A DNA stretch of 64,000 nt from Streptococcus equinus (GTDB taxonomy: Bacteria; Bacillota; Bacilli; Lactobacillales; Streptococcaceae): positions 1-64,000 of the forward strand of contig NZ_FNKE01000002.1 of NCBI RefSeq assembly GCF_900101445.1, written 5' to 3'. A program made the position numbers and the translations under genes. The notes below the pieces were generated by a model that was not told the origin of the DNA, did no database searches, and saw nothing but the letters and a program-made list of their open reading frames with translations. Shown here in pieces: positions 46,635 through 54,945 of the stretch. Within the stretch, counting starts at the first letter, position 1; every line of letters starts with the position of its first letter.

Positions 46635-48251
46635 ATGAAAAAGTTTAAACACACGCTAAAACGAAAAAAAGTCTGGATTCCTAGTGTGATTGTGGGAGTG
46701 CTACTCTTGGTCTTTGTGGTTTGGGGAAGTTTTCACTACTCTAAAAAACAAGTCATTCGAGATTATGTAGCAGCCTACCAAAAATCTGGGGATACTTTTG
46801 ACAATATCAAAGGTTATATTGTTTGGGCTGATAACAATGAAAAGGTTACAACTGATGAAGCTAAGTATGCGACATTTACCAAGTTATCACAATCAGAAGC
46901 TGACAAGTTAAGTAGAGATTTAACAAAAGCGGACGTTTCTGATGATACTTACGTTAAAAAAATCGGTCGTAAGTTTTTGATTTTTCCAAACTATCGTATT
47001 GCTTTGAAACCTTTGGATTTGACCATTAAGACGAATGTAGATAAAGTCGACATTTTGCTCAATAAAAAGAAAGTTGCGCTTAGTGATTCAACTGATTACA
47101 GCGTCAAGCTTGAACGCTTGCCAATCGCTGATTACACGGCAAGTATTTCTGGAAAATACAATGGCAAACCAATCGAGTTAAGTAAAGATTACGATGGCAA
47201 GGACAAGGTTCTTGATTTATCTGTTACCTTTAAAAACTTTAAGGTGACAAGTAACTTAGTTGATGGTGAGCTTTATTTTGATAACACGCGCGTAGGAACT
47301 TTGGAAAATGGTGAGTTCGAGGTCAGTGATTACCCGTTGACAGATTCAGCTAAAGCTTACGTGAAGAAGAAATTTTCAGATGGTGATTTGAAATCACAAA
47401 AACAAGCTCTAGCAAGTATCGCTGATGGGGATACGGTTGCTTTGAATGTCGATAATCTTTTGGATAATGAAACAGCTGGAAAAGTCTTGGTATCAGCTTT
47501 TGACCAAATGATCTTGTATTTGAACGCTGGGCAAGACTCATCAACGGTATCTACGGTTTTTGAAGACGGCGGCAATAATGACTTTTACAAAGGTTTGAAA
47601 GAAAGTATCAAGGCTAAGATGCAGACTGATAGCCGCAAGGCGACAAGCCTAACAGTGCCAAATATCACTTTGACCAGTCTATCTCAAGTCGGCAAGGAAA
47701 CTTATGTGGCAGGATTTACAGCGACTTATGATTTCCACTACGATAAATCGACAGATACTGAAAAGCAAACATCAGGTGAAGTCATCCAAACCTTAGAAGG
47801 TAAAGTAACCTTTAAGAAAGCTGGTACGACTTATGTTGTCGCTAATTCAGGTCAAAAGAGTATCACAGTGACAAATGAAGATAATCAAGTCAAAGGTGAG
47901 TCGCTCTTCCCAGAAGCCATGCTTGGCACATGGAAAGTCGACGATAAGAGTGATACGTCATTTACCTTTGAAGCTGATGGGACAATCACTCAAACTACTA
48001 AAAATAACAAGAAACAAACCAAGGTTACGGGCATTGAAGACAAAGGAAATAATGTCTATCATTACCTTTACGGAGACGATGCCGACACAAGCGTCTTTAC
48101 AGTTAGTGGTCTTGGCGGTGTTGGTGTTAAATATACTTTCGGTATTAAAGTCGACGGTAATAAACTTACCCTAGTGGTATGGCAAGCTAATAAAGATGCT
48201 GATTTTGATTACAGCAAACCAATGCTTGGCAGCACTTTGAGTAAAAAATAA
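46635..48251 (+). CDS. TcaA-like membrane-anchored extracellular protein
   Basis: Protein of 538 aa with a basic start, one membrane helix (about 14-33) and a large extracellular part of repeated beta-type domains resembling staphylococcal TcaA. No N-terminal zinc ribbon is seen, unlike many relatives. The last 110 residues (AMLGTWKVDDKSDTSFTFEADGT) look like a separate lipocalin-like beta domain. TcaA relatives affect cell-wall stress and glycopeptide response. It has its own RBS (AGGGAG) and a TATAAT at 46593-46598. Confidence 0.7.
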   Translation: MKKFKHTLKRKKVWIPSVIVGVLLLVFVVWGSFHYSKKQVIRDYVAAYQKSGDTFDNIKGYIVWADNNEKVTTDEAKYATFTKLSQSEADKLSRDLTKADVSDDTYVKKIGRKFLIFPNYRIALKPLDLTIKTNVDKVDILLNKKKVALSDSTDYSVKLERLPIADYTASISGKYNGKPIELSKDYDGKDKVLDLSVTFKNFKVTSNLVDGELYFDNTRVGTLENGEFEVSDYPLTDSAKAYVKKKFSDGDLKSQKQALASIADGDTVALNVDNLLDNETAGKVLVSAFDQMILYLNAGQDSSTVSTVFEDGGNNDFYKGLKESIKAKMQTDSRKATSLTVPNITLTSLSQVGKETYVAGFTATYDFHYDKSTDTEKQTSGEVIQTLEGKVTFKKAGTTYVVANSGQKSITVTNEDNQVKGESLFPEAMLGTWKVDDKSDTSFTFEADGTITQTTKNNKKQTKVTGIEDKGNNVYHYLYGDDADTSVFTVSGLGGVGVKYTFGIKVDGNKLTLVVWQANKDADFDYSKPMLGSTLSKK

Positions 48252-48340
48252 GAAAAGGAATCAGTAGTTTTATAAAACTTGATTTCTCAACGCATTAGAA
48301 CCTACTTAACTGCGTTTTGCTTATGATAATTGCATAAATA

Positions 48341-48373
48341 AAGAGGTTGGTGAGTTTTGTCACTAACCTTTTA
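48341..48373. terminator. Terminator between the TcaA-like gene and the pseudouridine synthase
   Basis: AGGTTGGTGA and TCACTAACCT pair with one wobble, with a short T run on the plus side. It lies between convergent genes and touches the end of the minus-strand gene. Confidence 0.6.
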
Positions 48374-49231
48374 ATGTAGTCCCGCTTCAAATGTTTTTGA
48401 TTTGGCTTCAACACTGATTTTCTCAAGAGTAAATGGGTGAGTGAAGCTGAGTTTGTGCGCGTGGAGCATGAGGCGTTTAGCAGGAATTTTGCTGTATAAT
48501 GGGTCACCGATGATGGCATGTCCGTGTGCTGACAGATGGACACGGATTTGGTGCGTGCGTCCTGTTTTTAGACGACATTTGACCAAGCTTCCTTTTGGAA
48601 AGACTTTGAGACGGTCAACGATAGTTAAGGCAGTTTGACCATTTTTGCGGTCAACGACACGTTTTCTGCGGTCATGACGGTCACGTCCGATTTTATCTTG
48701 AAAGACTTGGTGTTTAGGTTCAAATTTTCCTTGAGCTAGTGCCCAATATTCACGTGAAATGTCTTTGTTTTCGAGCAGACGATTGAGGATTGGCAGAACA
48801 AAAGGATTTTTAGCAAACATAACAGCGCCGCTTGTTTCCATATCTAAGCGGTGAATGACGTAGCATGTTTTTCCGACGTAGGCTGACACATGGTTGAGTA
48901 GAGCAATTTCATTTGGCTCGTTGCCGTGTGTTTTCATGCCTTCGGGCTTATTGACAATGATGAGATGTTCATCTTGATAAAGACAATCAACTAACTTGCT
49001 ATCACCAAATGGAATCGTTTTTTGTGGGTAATCGTCGTCATCAAAAGTCAGCTGGATAGTGTCGCCTGTTTTGACCAAGCTCTGCCAGTTGATATTTTCT
49101 CCGTTAATCAGTAAGTGTTTTTTGGTGCGTAAAAAATGGCGAATTTTTCGCGGAATCAGCAGGTGTTCTTCAAGGAGTTCCTTAACCGTGCTATCTGGGT
49201 AAGGATTTTTAAGCGTATATGTTAAAGTCAT
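48371..49231 (-). CDS. RluA-family rRNA/tRNA pseudouridine synthase
   Basis: Protein of 286 aa with an N-terminal S4-like region (IRHFLRTKKHLLINGE) and the RluA/RluD catalytic motif HRLDMETSG with Asp130. It converts uridine to pseudouridine in structured RNA; the exact site cannot be predicted. I begin at MTLTYTLKN; the longer open frame upstream reads through the promoter region and the small gene behind it. RBS is weak. Confidence 0.88.
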   Translation of the reverse strand: MTLTYTLKNPYPDSTVKELLEEHLLIPRKIRHFLRTKKHLLINGENINWQSLVKTGDTIQLTFDDDDYPQKTIPFGDSKLVDCLYQDEHLIIVNKPEGMKTHGNEPNEIALLNHVSAYVGKTCYVIHRLDMETSGAVMFAKNPFVLPILNRLLENKDISREYWALAQGKFEPKHQVFQDKIGRDRHDRRKRVVDRKNGQTALTIVDRLKVFPKGSLVKCRLKTGRTHQIRVHLSAHGHAIIGDPLYSKIPAKRLMLHAHKLSFTHPFTLEKISVEAKSKTFEAGLH

Positions 49232-49252
49232 AGCTCTATTATAGCATGAGTG

Positions 49253-49280
49253 CGCAAAAAAAACGCACCATATGGCGCGC
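49253..49280 (-). terminator. Terminator of the 67-aa gene
   Basis: On the minus strand CGCGCC-ATAT-GGTGCG is followed by eight T. Confidence 0.85.
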
Positions 49281-49286
49281 CTAGAT

Positions 49287-49490
49287 TTACTTGTCTTTAG
49301 CTTCGTTTTCGTGTAGCCAATCGTGGTATTTTTCCAAAAGGTTAACTGCCATTTGAGTTGCGACAGCCATTGAGTAAGCTTCAGTGCCTTCAGCTTCACT
49401 TTCTGAAACTTCGATTTTTGTTTCATCGTAAACGGCTTTTAAACTATCGTGTGACAATGTTTTTTTGAATGCTTCAAATCCTTTGTTCAT
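49287..49490 (-). CDS. Conserved small streptococcal protein, 67 aa
   Basis: Acidic protein of 67 aa without a signal peptide or membrane helix (MNKGFEAFKKTLSHDSLKAV at the start, a helical Ala/Glu-rich rest). I do not recognise a domain. The ATG at 49490 follows GAAAGGA. It is transcribed away from pbp2a and has its own strong terminator. Confidence 0.7.
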   Translation of the reverse strand: MNKGFEAFKKTLSHDSLKAVYDETKIEVSESEAEGTEAYSMAVATQMAVNLLEKYHDWLHENEAKDK

Positions 49491-49664
49491 GGTAAAATCC
49501 TTTCTAATACTCATGCAAGTATTGTGGACAAGTGTGACAACCAGATAAGTTGTGAGCGTTTTTATTGATACATTTATTTTACCACAAAAGAGATGAAAAC
49601 GTTGTAATCAAGATGAAATCCCTTTTCATCTGACGTTTTTCAAAAGAACTGTTATAATGTGGTT

Positions 49665-51974
49665 ATGACAAAATTTAAAATGATTAAAGAAAAGCTTCTT
49701 TCTTTTTTCAAATCAGAAAAAGAAGAAGTGCCTTTCAAGAATCACACCAGCCAGGAAAGTGATAATGATTATCTGGCTGATGACTTAAGTGACTTTGAAA
49801 CTGAAAATACTGAAGAGCAGGTAGCTCCAACCTACCAACGTAGCAAAGGGTATCACGAAAAAGCAAAGAAGCAGCCAGCTTGGTTGCAAAAGCTTTCGCG
49901 TCTTATGCCGTCGCCTAAGAATCCTATCAGACGTTTTTGGCGTCGATATCGAGTTGGAAAAATCCTATTAATCTTAGTTGGTATTGGTGTTCTGGCTATT
50001 GGTTCTTACCTTTTTGCCGTTGCCAAATCAACCAATGTCTCTGATTTACAGGACGCATTGAAGGCGACAACTGTTATTTATGATAAAGATGATAATCAAG
50101 TTGGTTCGCTTTCAGGGCAAAAGGGAACTTACGTTGAATTAAATGCCATCAGCGATAACATGAAAAATGCGGTGATTGCAACAGAAGACCGATCATTTTA
50201 TAAAAATGGTGGGATTAATTACTCTCGTTTCTTCTTAGCTTTGTTCACCATGGGACACTTTGGTGGTGGGTCAACCATCACGCAACAATTGGCTAAAAAT
50301 GCTTATCTAAGCCAAGAACAAACGGTCACTCGTAAAGCTAAAGAATTCTTCTTAGCGATTGAATTGACCAAAAAATACAGTAAAGATGATATCTTGACCA
50401 TGTATTTGAACAATGCTTATTTTGGAAATTCGGTCTGGGGTGTCCAAGATGCCAGCCGCAAATATTTCGGAACGGACGCTGCCAATCTGACTGTTGAACA
50501 GTCAGCCATCTTAGCTGGGATGTTAAAAGGTCCTGAAATTTATAACCCGTATTATTCTGTAGAAAATGCGACAAACCGCCGCAATACGGTCTTAGGAGTT
50601 ATGGTTGATGCAGGAAAAATCACACAAGCAGAAGCAGACCAAGCTAAGCAAGTTGATATTGCTAGCGAATTGAATGATACTTACACAGGTAATTCTGATG
50701 ATTACCAGTACGGTTCATATTTTGATGCGGTTATTCAAGAAGCTGAGAAAAAATATGGCTTGTCTGAAAATGATATTGTCAATAACGGTTATAAGATTTA
50801 CACAGAGCTAGATCAAAACTATCAAGCTAATATGCAAGCTGTTTTTGATAACACGGCTTATTTCCCAGTGTCTGATTATGATGGTCAAACAGCTCAAGGT
50901 GCAAGTGTGGCGATGGATCCATCAACTGGTGCGGTTCGTGGTTTGGTCGGACGTGTCAGCCCAAGTTCAGCAACTTTCCGTAGCTTTAACTATGCGACAC
51001 AAGCTTCACGTAGCCCAGGTTCAACTATTAAACCTCTGGTAGTTTATTCACCAGCTGTTGCTTCAGGCTATGCTATTACGACTGATTTACCAAATACACC
51101 TAGGGATTATGATGGTTATTCACCAACGAACTACGCCGGTATTGAAACAGCGGACCTTCCGATGTATCAAGCTTTGGCAAATTCTTACAATATCCCAGCT
51201 GTTTATTTGCTTCATAAAATCGGTGTCAGCAAGGGAATGAGTTACGGTCAAAAATTTGGTCTTAACATGAAGAATGTTAAGGAAGAATTGGGCGTTGCTC
51301 TTGGTGGTGGTGTCACAACCAACCCACTTGAAATGGCTCAAGCTTACGCAACCTTTGCTAATGGCGGTGTGATGCCTAAAGGGCATTTGATTACGAAAAT
51401 TGAAAATGCCAGCGGTGATGTTATTGCAGAATTTAAACCGTCAACCAAGCGCGTGATTAGCCAATCTGTAGCTAACAAAATGACCAGCATGATGCTTGGA
51501 ACTTTCTCAAACGGTTCAGCGGTCAACGCCAATGCTTATGGTTACACTATCGCAGGTAAGACTGGTACTGTGGAAGCTAACTTTAATGCTGATTTGACAA
51601 GTGACCAATGGGTTATTGGTTATACGCCAGATGTGGTTATCGCACAGTGGATTGGTTATGATTCGACAGATGAAAATCACTACCTAACTGATGCAAGTTC
51701 TGGTACAGCGTCGACAATCTTTAGCGCAGTAGCCAGCAGCATTTTGCCATACACTGCAGGAACAGAATTTACCGTTGAAAATGCTTATAGCCAAAATGGT
51801 TATGACTTGGTTTACAGCGCAAATGGTCAAACAGCCACAAGCCAATCATCAAGCTCTGATAACATCCTTGATAAGGTTCAAGAATCAGCTCAAGATGCCG
51901 GAGATAAGATTGGCCGTGCGGTTAAAGATGCTTGGGATAACTTCTCAAGTTGGTTCAACAAGCAGACTAACTAA
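49665..51974 (+). CDS. pbp2a: Class A penicillin-binding protein 2a
   Basis: Bifunctional peptidoglycan synthase of 769 aa. A charged cytoplasmic tail and a membrane anchor (about 100-122, ILLILVGIGVLAIGSYLF) precede GT51 with ATEDRSFYKNGG and GGSTITQQLAKN, and a transpeptidase with SPGSTIKP and KTGTVEAN. It closely follows pneumococcal PBP2a. TATAAT at 49653-49658 lies so near the ATG that the mRNA would be leaderless or nearly so; no RBS is seen. An in-frame GTG at 49659 and an ATG at 49680 are alternatives. Confidence 0.93.
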   Translation: MTKFKMIKEKLLSFFKSEKEEVPFKNHTSQESDNDYLADDLSDFETENTEEQVAPTYQRSKGYHEKAKKQPAWLQKLSRLMPSPKNPIRRFWRRYRVGKILLILVGIGVLAIGSYLFAVAKSTNVSDLQDALKATTVIYDKDDNQVGSLSGQKGTYVELNAISDNMKNAVIATEDRSFYKNGGINYSRFFLALFTMGHFGGGSTITQQLAKNAYLSQEQTVTRKAKEFFLAIELTKKYSKDDILTMYLNNAYFGNSVWGVQDASRKYFGTDAANLTVEQSAILAGMLKGPEIYNPYYSVENATNRRNTVLGVMVDAGKITQAEADQAKQVDIASELNDTYTGNSDDYQYGSYFDAVIQEAEKKYGLSENDIVNNGYKIYTELDQNYQANMQAVFDNTAYFPVSDYDGQTAQGASVAMDPSTGAVRGLVGRVSPSSATFRSFNYATQASRSPGSTIKPLVVYSPAVASGYAITTDLPNTPRDYDGYSPTNYAGIETADLPMYQALANSYNIPAVYLLHKIGVSKGMSYGQKFGLNMKNVKEELGVALGGGVTTNPLEMAQAYATFANGGVMPKGHLITKIENASGDVIAEFKPSTKRVISQSVANKMTSMMLGTFSNGSAVNANAYGYTIAGKTGTVEANFNADLTSDQWVIGYTPDVVIAQWIGYDSTDENHYLTDASSGTASTIFSAVASSILPYTAGTEFTVENAYSQNGYDLVYSANGQTATSQSSSSDNILDKVQESAQDAGDKIGRAVKDAWDNFSSWFNKQTN

Positions 51975-52025
51975 GTCACTTGCCAAGTAGGAAAAAACAT
52001 GATAAAATAAGGTCTCGGAGGAATT

Positions 52026-52178
52026 ATGGCACAGAAAAAAGCAAGTTTAGCTTGTACAGAATGTGGAAGCCGTAACTACTCTATCGGAGTTAGTAGCAAC
52101 CCCAAACCTGTACGACTAGAAGTTAATAAATATTGTAAACATTGTAAAAAATACACGCTACACAAAGAAACACGATAA
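52026..52178 (+). CDS. rpmG: Ribosomal protein L33
   Basis: Protein of 50 aa starting [19 protein letters not shown], with Cys pairs CTEC and CKHC. These form a zinc ribbon, so this is the zinc-binding (C+) form. It precedes secE and nusG, a standard Gram-positive arrangement. The promoter is TTGCCA-17-TAAAAT (51980-52008) and the RBS is GGAGG. Confidence 0.95.
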   Translation: MAQKKASLACTECGSRNYSIGVSSNPKPVRLEVNKYCKHCKKYTLHKETR

Positions 52179-52242
52179 TTTGTAGCGGTCATTCTCAGCT
52201 TTAGAGTAATGAGCGAGATGATAGAATAAGGAGGAGTCGCCT

Positions 52243-52419
52243 GTGGCATTCATTAAGGGAGTATTTACGATTTTAAGTGAAACAACTTGGCCAGATCGTA
52301 AACAACGTTGGAAAGATTATATCTCTGTACTTGAATATACAGCATTCTTTACCATTGTTATTTTCATTTTCGATAAATTGCTCTCACTGGGAGTGATGGA
52401 TTTGTTAAATCGATTTTAA
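52243..52419 (+). CDS. secE: Preprotein translocase subunit SecE
   Basis: Protein of 58 aa with one membrane helix (YTAFFTIVIFIFDKLLSLGV) and the conserved amphipathic segment ETTWPDRKQRWKDY. It is the small essential part of SecYEG. The GTG start follows AAGGAGGAG. It sits 64 bases after rpmG and ends at a terminator before nusG. Confidence 0.95.
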   Translation: MAFIKGVFTILSETTWPDRKQRWKDYISVLEYTAFFTIVIFIFDKLLSLGVMDLLNRF

Positions 52420-52425
52420 AAAATG

Positions 52426-52449
52426 AAGCTGGGGTTTCCCCAGCTTTTT
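52426..52449 (+). terminator. secE terminator
   Basis: AAGCTGGGG-TTT-CCCCAGCTT is followed by T, separating secE from nusG, which has its own promoter. Confidence 0.9.
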
Positions 52450-52473
52450 GTGTGCTTCTTTAGCAGTAATTCA

Positions 52474-52502
52474 TTGACAGCGCTAGCGATTTTTCCTATA
52501 AT
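52474..52502 (+). promoter_or_regulatory. nusG promoter
   Basis: TTGACA (52474-52479), a 17-base spacer and TATAAT (52497-52502) are both perfect consensus hexamers. Confidence 0.9.
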
Positions 52503-52524
52503 AAAATAAAGAAAAACACCCAAG

Positions 52525-52545
52525 AAGCCTTTAAGGGGCTTTTTT
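52525..52545 (+). promoter_or_regulatory. Terminator-like hairpin in the nusG leader
   Basis: AAGCCTT (52525-52531) pairs with GGGGCTT (52535-52541) and six T follow, ending just before the RBS GGAGG. It lies between the nusG promoter and the gene and could act as an attenuator. Confidence 0.5.
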
Positions 52546-52560
52546 ATAATGGAGGAAATT

Positions 52561-53100
52561 ATGTTAGATTCTTTTGATAAAGGTTGGTTTGTGCTACAAA
52601 CTTACTCTGGTTACGAAAACAAAGTAAAAGAAACTCTTTTGCAACGTGCACAAACTTACAACATGTTGGACAACATCTTGCGTGTTGAAATCCCAACACA
52701 AACTGTTAACGTTGAAAAGAACGGTAAAATCAAAGAAGTTGAAGAAAATCGCTTCCCAGGTTATGTTTTGGTTGAAATGGTTATGACAGACGAAGCTTGG
52801 TTCGTTGTTCGTAACACTCCAAACGTTACTGGTTTCGTTGGTTCACACGGTAACCGTTCAAAACCAACTCCACTTTTGGAAGAAGAAATCCGTTCAATCC
52901 TTATTTCAATGGGACAAACTGTTGATGTCGTTGACACAAACATCAAACCAGGTGATGTGGTTCAAATCATCGATGGTGCTTTCTCTGGTCAAGAAGGACG
53001 TGTTGTTGAAATTGAAAACAACAAAGTTAAATTGATGATCAACATGTTCGGAACAGAAACACAAGCTGAATTGGAACTTTACCAAATCGCTGAATTGTAA
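52561..53100 (+). CDS. nusG: Transcription termination/antitermination factor NusG
   Basis: Protein of 179 aa with the NGN domain (WFVLQTYSGYENKVKETL, FPGYVLVEM) and a C-terminal KOW domain (KPGDVVQIIDGAFSGQEGRV). It binds RNA polymerase and influences pausing and termination. The ATG follows GGAGG. The leader contains a terminator-like hairpin, so self-control is possible. A terminator follows. Confidence 0.97.
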   Translation: MLDSFDKGWFVLQTYSGYENKVKETLLQRAQTYNMLDNILRVEIPTQTVNVEKNGKIKEVEENRFPGYVLVEMVMTDEAWFVVRNTPNVTGFVGSHGNRSKPTPLLEEEIRSILISMGQTVDVVDTNIKPGDVVQIIDGAFSGQEGRVVEIENNKVKLMINMFGTETQAELELYQIAEL

Positions 53101-53104
53101 TATC

Positions 53105-53140
53105 AAAAAGCTGAACTCGTTTAAGAGTTCAGCTTTTTAG
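53105..53140. terminator. nusG terminator
   Basis: AAAAAGCTGAACTC and GAGTTCAGCTTTTT give a long perfect hairpin that can also serve the convergent channel gene. Confidence 0.9.
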
Positions 53141-53144
53141 TTAT

Positions 53145-53861
53145 TTAATGTTTGTGTCGGTGGCGTCTTGTTTCGATTTCTTCAAGATAGCCTGCGGTCA
53201 TAATGCTGACAGGAAGCGCAATGATTGCCACGCCAAGGATTGATGAAATCATGGTGATTAATTTTCCGATAGCAGAAACGGCATAAATATCACCGTAGCC
53301 AACGGTTGTCAGAGAGATAGTTGCCCAATAAAGTGCGTCAAAGAAGTTGGCAAAAGTCGTTGGCTCGACATTGAAAATGACTAGAGCAGAGATGAAAATG
53401 TAGATAACCACTAAAGCTCCAACGATTAACAAAGATTCTTTTTGCTTTTTAAGAACATGGATGAGCATGTTGATACTTCTAGAATAACGAAAGAGTTTGA
53501 AAACGCGAATGGTACGAATCATACGCACGATTTTGAATAATCGAAAAGTGTTATTCCAAAATAATAAAGAAGATAAAATGGCAATAAGGTCTGTCATCGC
53601 AAGGAAAGTAAAAGGGTATTTGATGAAAGAGATTTTTCCTTGCTTGAGTTTGAAATCAGCCGTCATCAAGCGTAACAAGTAATCAATGATAAAAATAAGA
53701 GTGGTTACATTTTCTAGAATTGCATAAAAAGTAAAATGCGTTTTGATAGTTAGCGGAAGTAAACTTGCAATAATGACAAGGATCATGAAAATATCATAGA
53801 TTTTTTCAATGGTAGTTATATTTTTGGTTGGCTCGATAATGTTGTAGATTTTCTTTCGCAT
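53145..53861 (-). CDS. Voltage-sensor-type potassium channel
   Basis: Six-helix K+ channel subunit of 238 aa. The selectivity filter is TTVGYGD in the pore loop. Helix S4 carries regularly spaced Arg/Lys (FKIVRMIRTIRVFKLFRYSR), the mark of a voltage sensor, so the fold is KvAP-like. No RCK/TrkA domain is fused; the tail ends EIETRRHRHKH. The start MRKKIY follows AAGGAGAT; the longer open frame upstream is not needed. Confidence 0.88.
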   Translation of the reverse strand: MRKKIYNIIEPTKNITTIEKIYDIFMILVIIASLLPLTIKTHFTFYAILENVTTLIFIIDYLLRLMTADFKLKQGKISFIKYPFTFLAMTDLIAILSSLLFWNNTFRLFKIVRMIRTIRVFKLFRYSRSINMLIHVLKKQKESLLIVGALVVIYIFISALVIFNVEPTTFANFFDALYWATISLTTVGYGDIYAVSAIGKLITMISSILGVAIIALPVSIMTAGYLEEIETRRHRHKH

Positions 53862-53969
53862 AACTATCTCCTTTGAATTCTTAGGACTATTATAACATAG
53901 TAAAATCCATCTAAATAGCGCAGTTTTTGGTATAATAAGTAACAAAATTAGAAAGAACGGAGAAAGAGA

Positions 53970-54827
53970 ATGTCTGTTGGTTTAGTACTAGAAGGTGGCG
54001 GCATGCGAGGCCTGTATACAGCAGGAGTGCTAGATACTTTTTTAGAGGCTGGTATCAAGGTTGATGGTGTTGTTTCGGTATCAGCAGGGGCACTTTTTGG
54101 CGTTAATTTCTTGTCAAAACAAAAAGGTCGTGCCATTCGTTACAATAAAAAATACGCTTCTTACCCAAATTATATGGGGCTTCGTTCGTGGTTAAAAACA
54201 GGAAATGTTGTTAATAAAGACTTTGCCTATTACAAGGTTCCAATGGAATTAGATGTTTTTGATGAAAAAGCTTTTGAAGAGTCAGGAGTTCCTTTTTACG
54301 CAACGGTGACGAACCTAGCGACTGGGAAACCCGAATACCACAAAGTTGATAATGTCTTTGACCAAATGGAGCTGCTTCGAGCAAGCTCAGCTCTGCCATT
54401 AGCTTCAAAAATCGTGGAATGGAAAGGTCAAAAATATCTTGACGGTGGTTTGTCAGACAGCATTCCAGTTGATTTTGCAAGAAGTCTAGGCTTTGATAAA
54501 TTGATTGTGGTGCTAACGCGTCCGATTGATTATCGTAAAAAACCAAGTAGCGGTCGTCTTTACAAACTCTTTTACAGAAAATATCCAAAATTCGTAGAAG
54601 TAGCTTCAAAACGTTATCAGCACTACAATGACACGGTTGAGCACATTATTGATTTGGAAAAGAAAGGCGAACTCTTTGCCATTCGCCCAAGTCAAAACTT
54701 GGAAATCGGTCGACTCGAAACAAACCCAGAAAAATACGAAGAAATCTACCAAGTTGGTTTAGCAGATGCCAAAAATGATATGGCAAAATTGAAAGAATAT
54801 CTGTCAGATGAATCAGGAAATCTTTGA
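53970..54827 (+). CDS. Patatin-like phospholipase family protein
   Basis: Protein of 285 aa with the patatin signature: oxyanion motif LEGGGMRGLYTAG, nucleophile Ser38 in VSVSAGAL and the catalytic Asp in YLDGGLSD. No signal peptide, so it is cytoplasmic and probably acts on lipids or acyl esters; it resembles YjjU/RssA-type proteins. The promoter has TATAAT at 53931-53936. It is monocistronic, with a terminator after it. Confidence 0.87.
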   Translation: MSVGLVLEGGGMRGLYTAGVLDTFLEAGIKVDGVVSVSAGALFGVNFLSKQKGRAIRYNKKYASYPNYMGLRSWLKTGNVVNKDFAYYKVPMELDVFDEKAFEESGVPFYATVTNLATGKPEYHKVDNVFDQMELLRASSALPLASKIVEWKGQKYLDGGLSDSIPVDFARSLGFDKLIVVLTRPIDYRKKPSSGRLYKLFYRKYPKFVEVASKRYQHYNDTVEHIIDLEKKGELFAIRPSQNLEIGRLETNPEKYEEIYQVGLADAKNDMAKLKEYLSDESGNL

Positions 54828-54854
54828 TTTGTAAAAATTTTTTGATTAGCTACT

Positions 54855-54893
54855 AAAAGGCGTGAAATCCCCCGTGATTTCGCCTTTTTTCTT
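54855..54893 (+). terminator. Terminator after the patatin gene
   Basis: AAAAGGCG-AAATC and GATTT-CGCCTTTTTT form a bulged hairpin with a T run. Confidence 0.85.
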
Positions 54894-54945
54894 TATTCTT
54901 TTCGTGGTATAATAGTAACCAATACTAAGAACATGGAGAAATGAC

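Noticed and set aside
54828..54945. T-box leader before leuS
   Set aside because: The gap is only 118 bases, most of it the preceding terminator, and the T-box sequence is absent.
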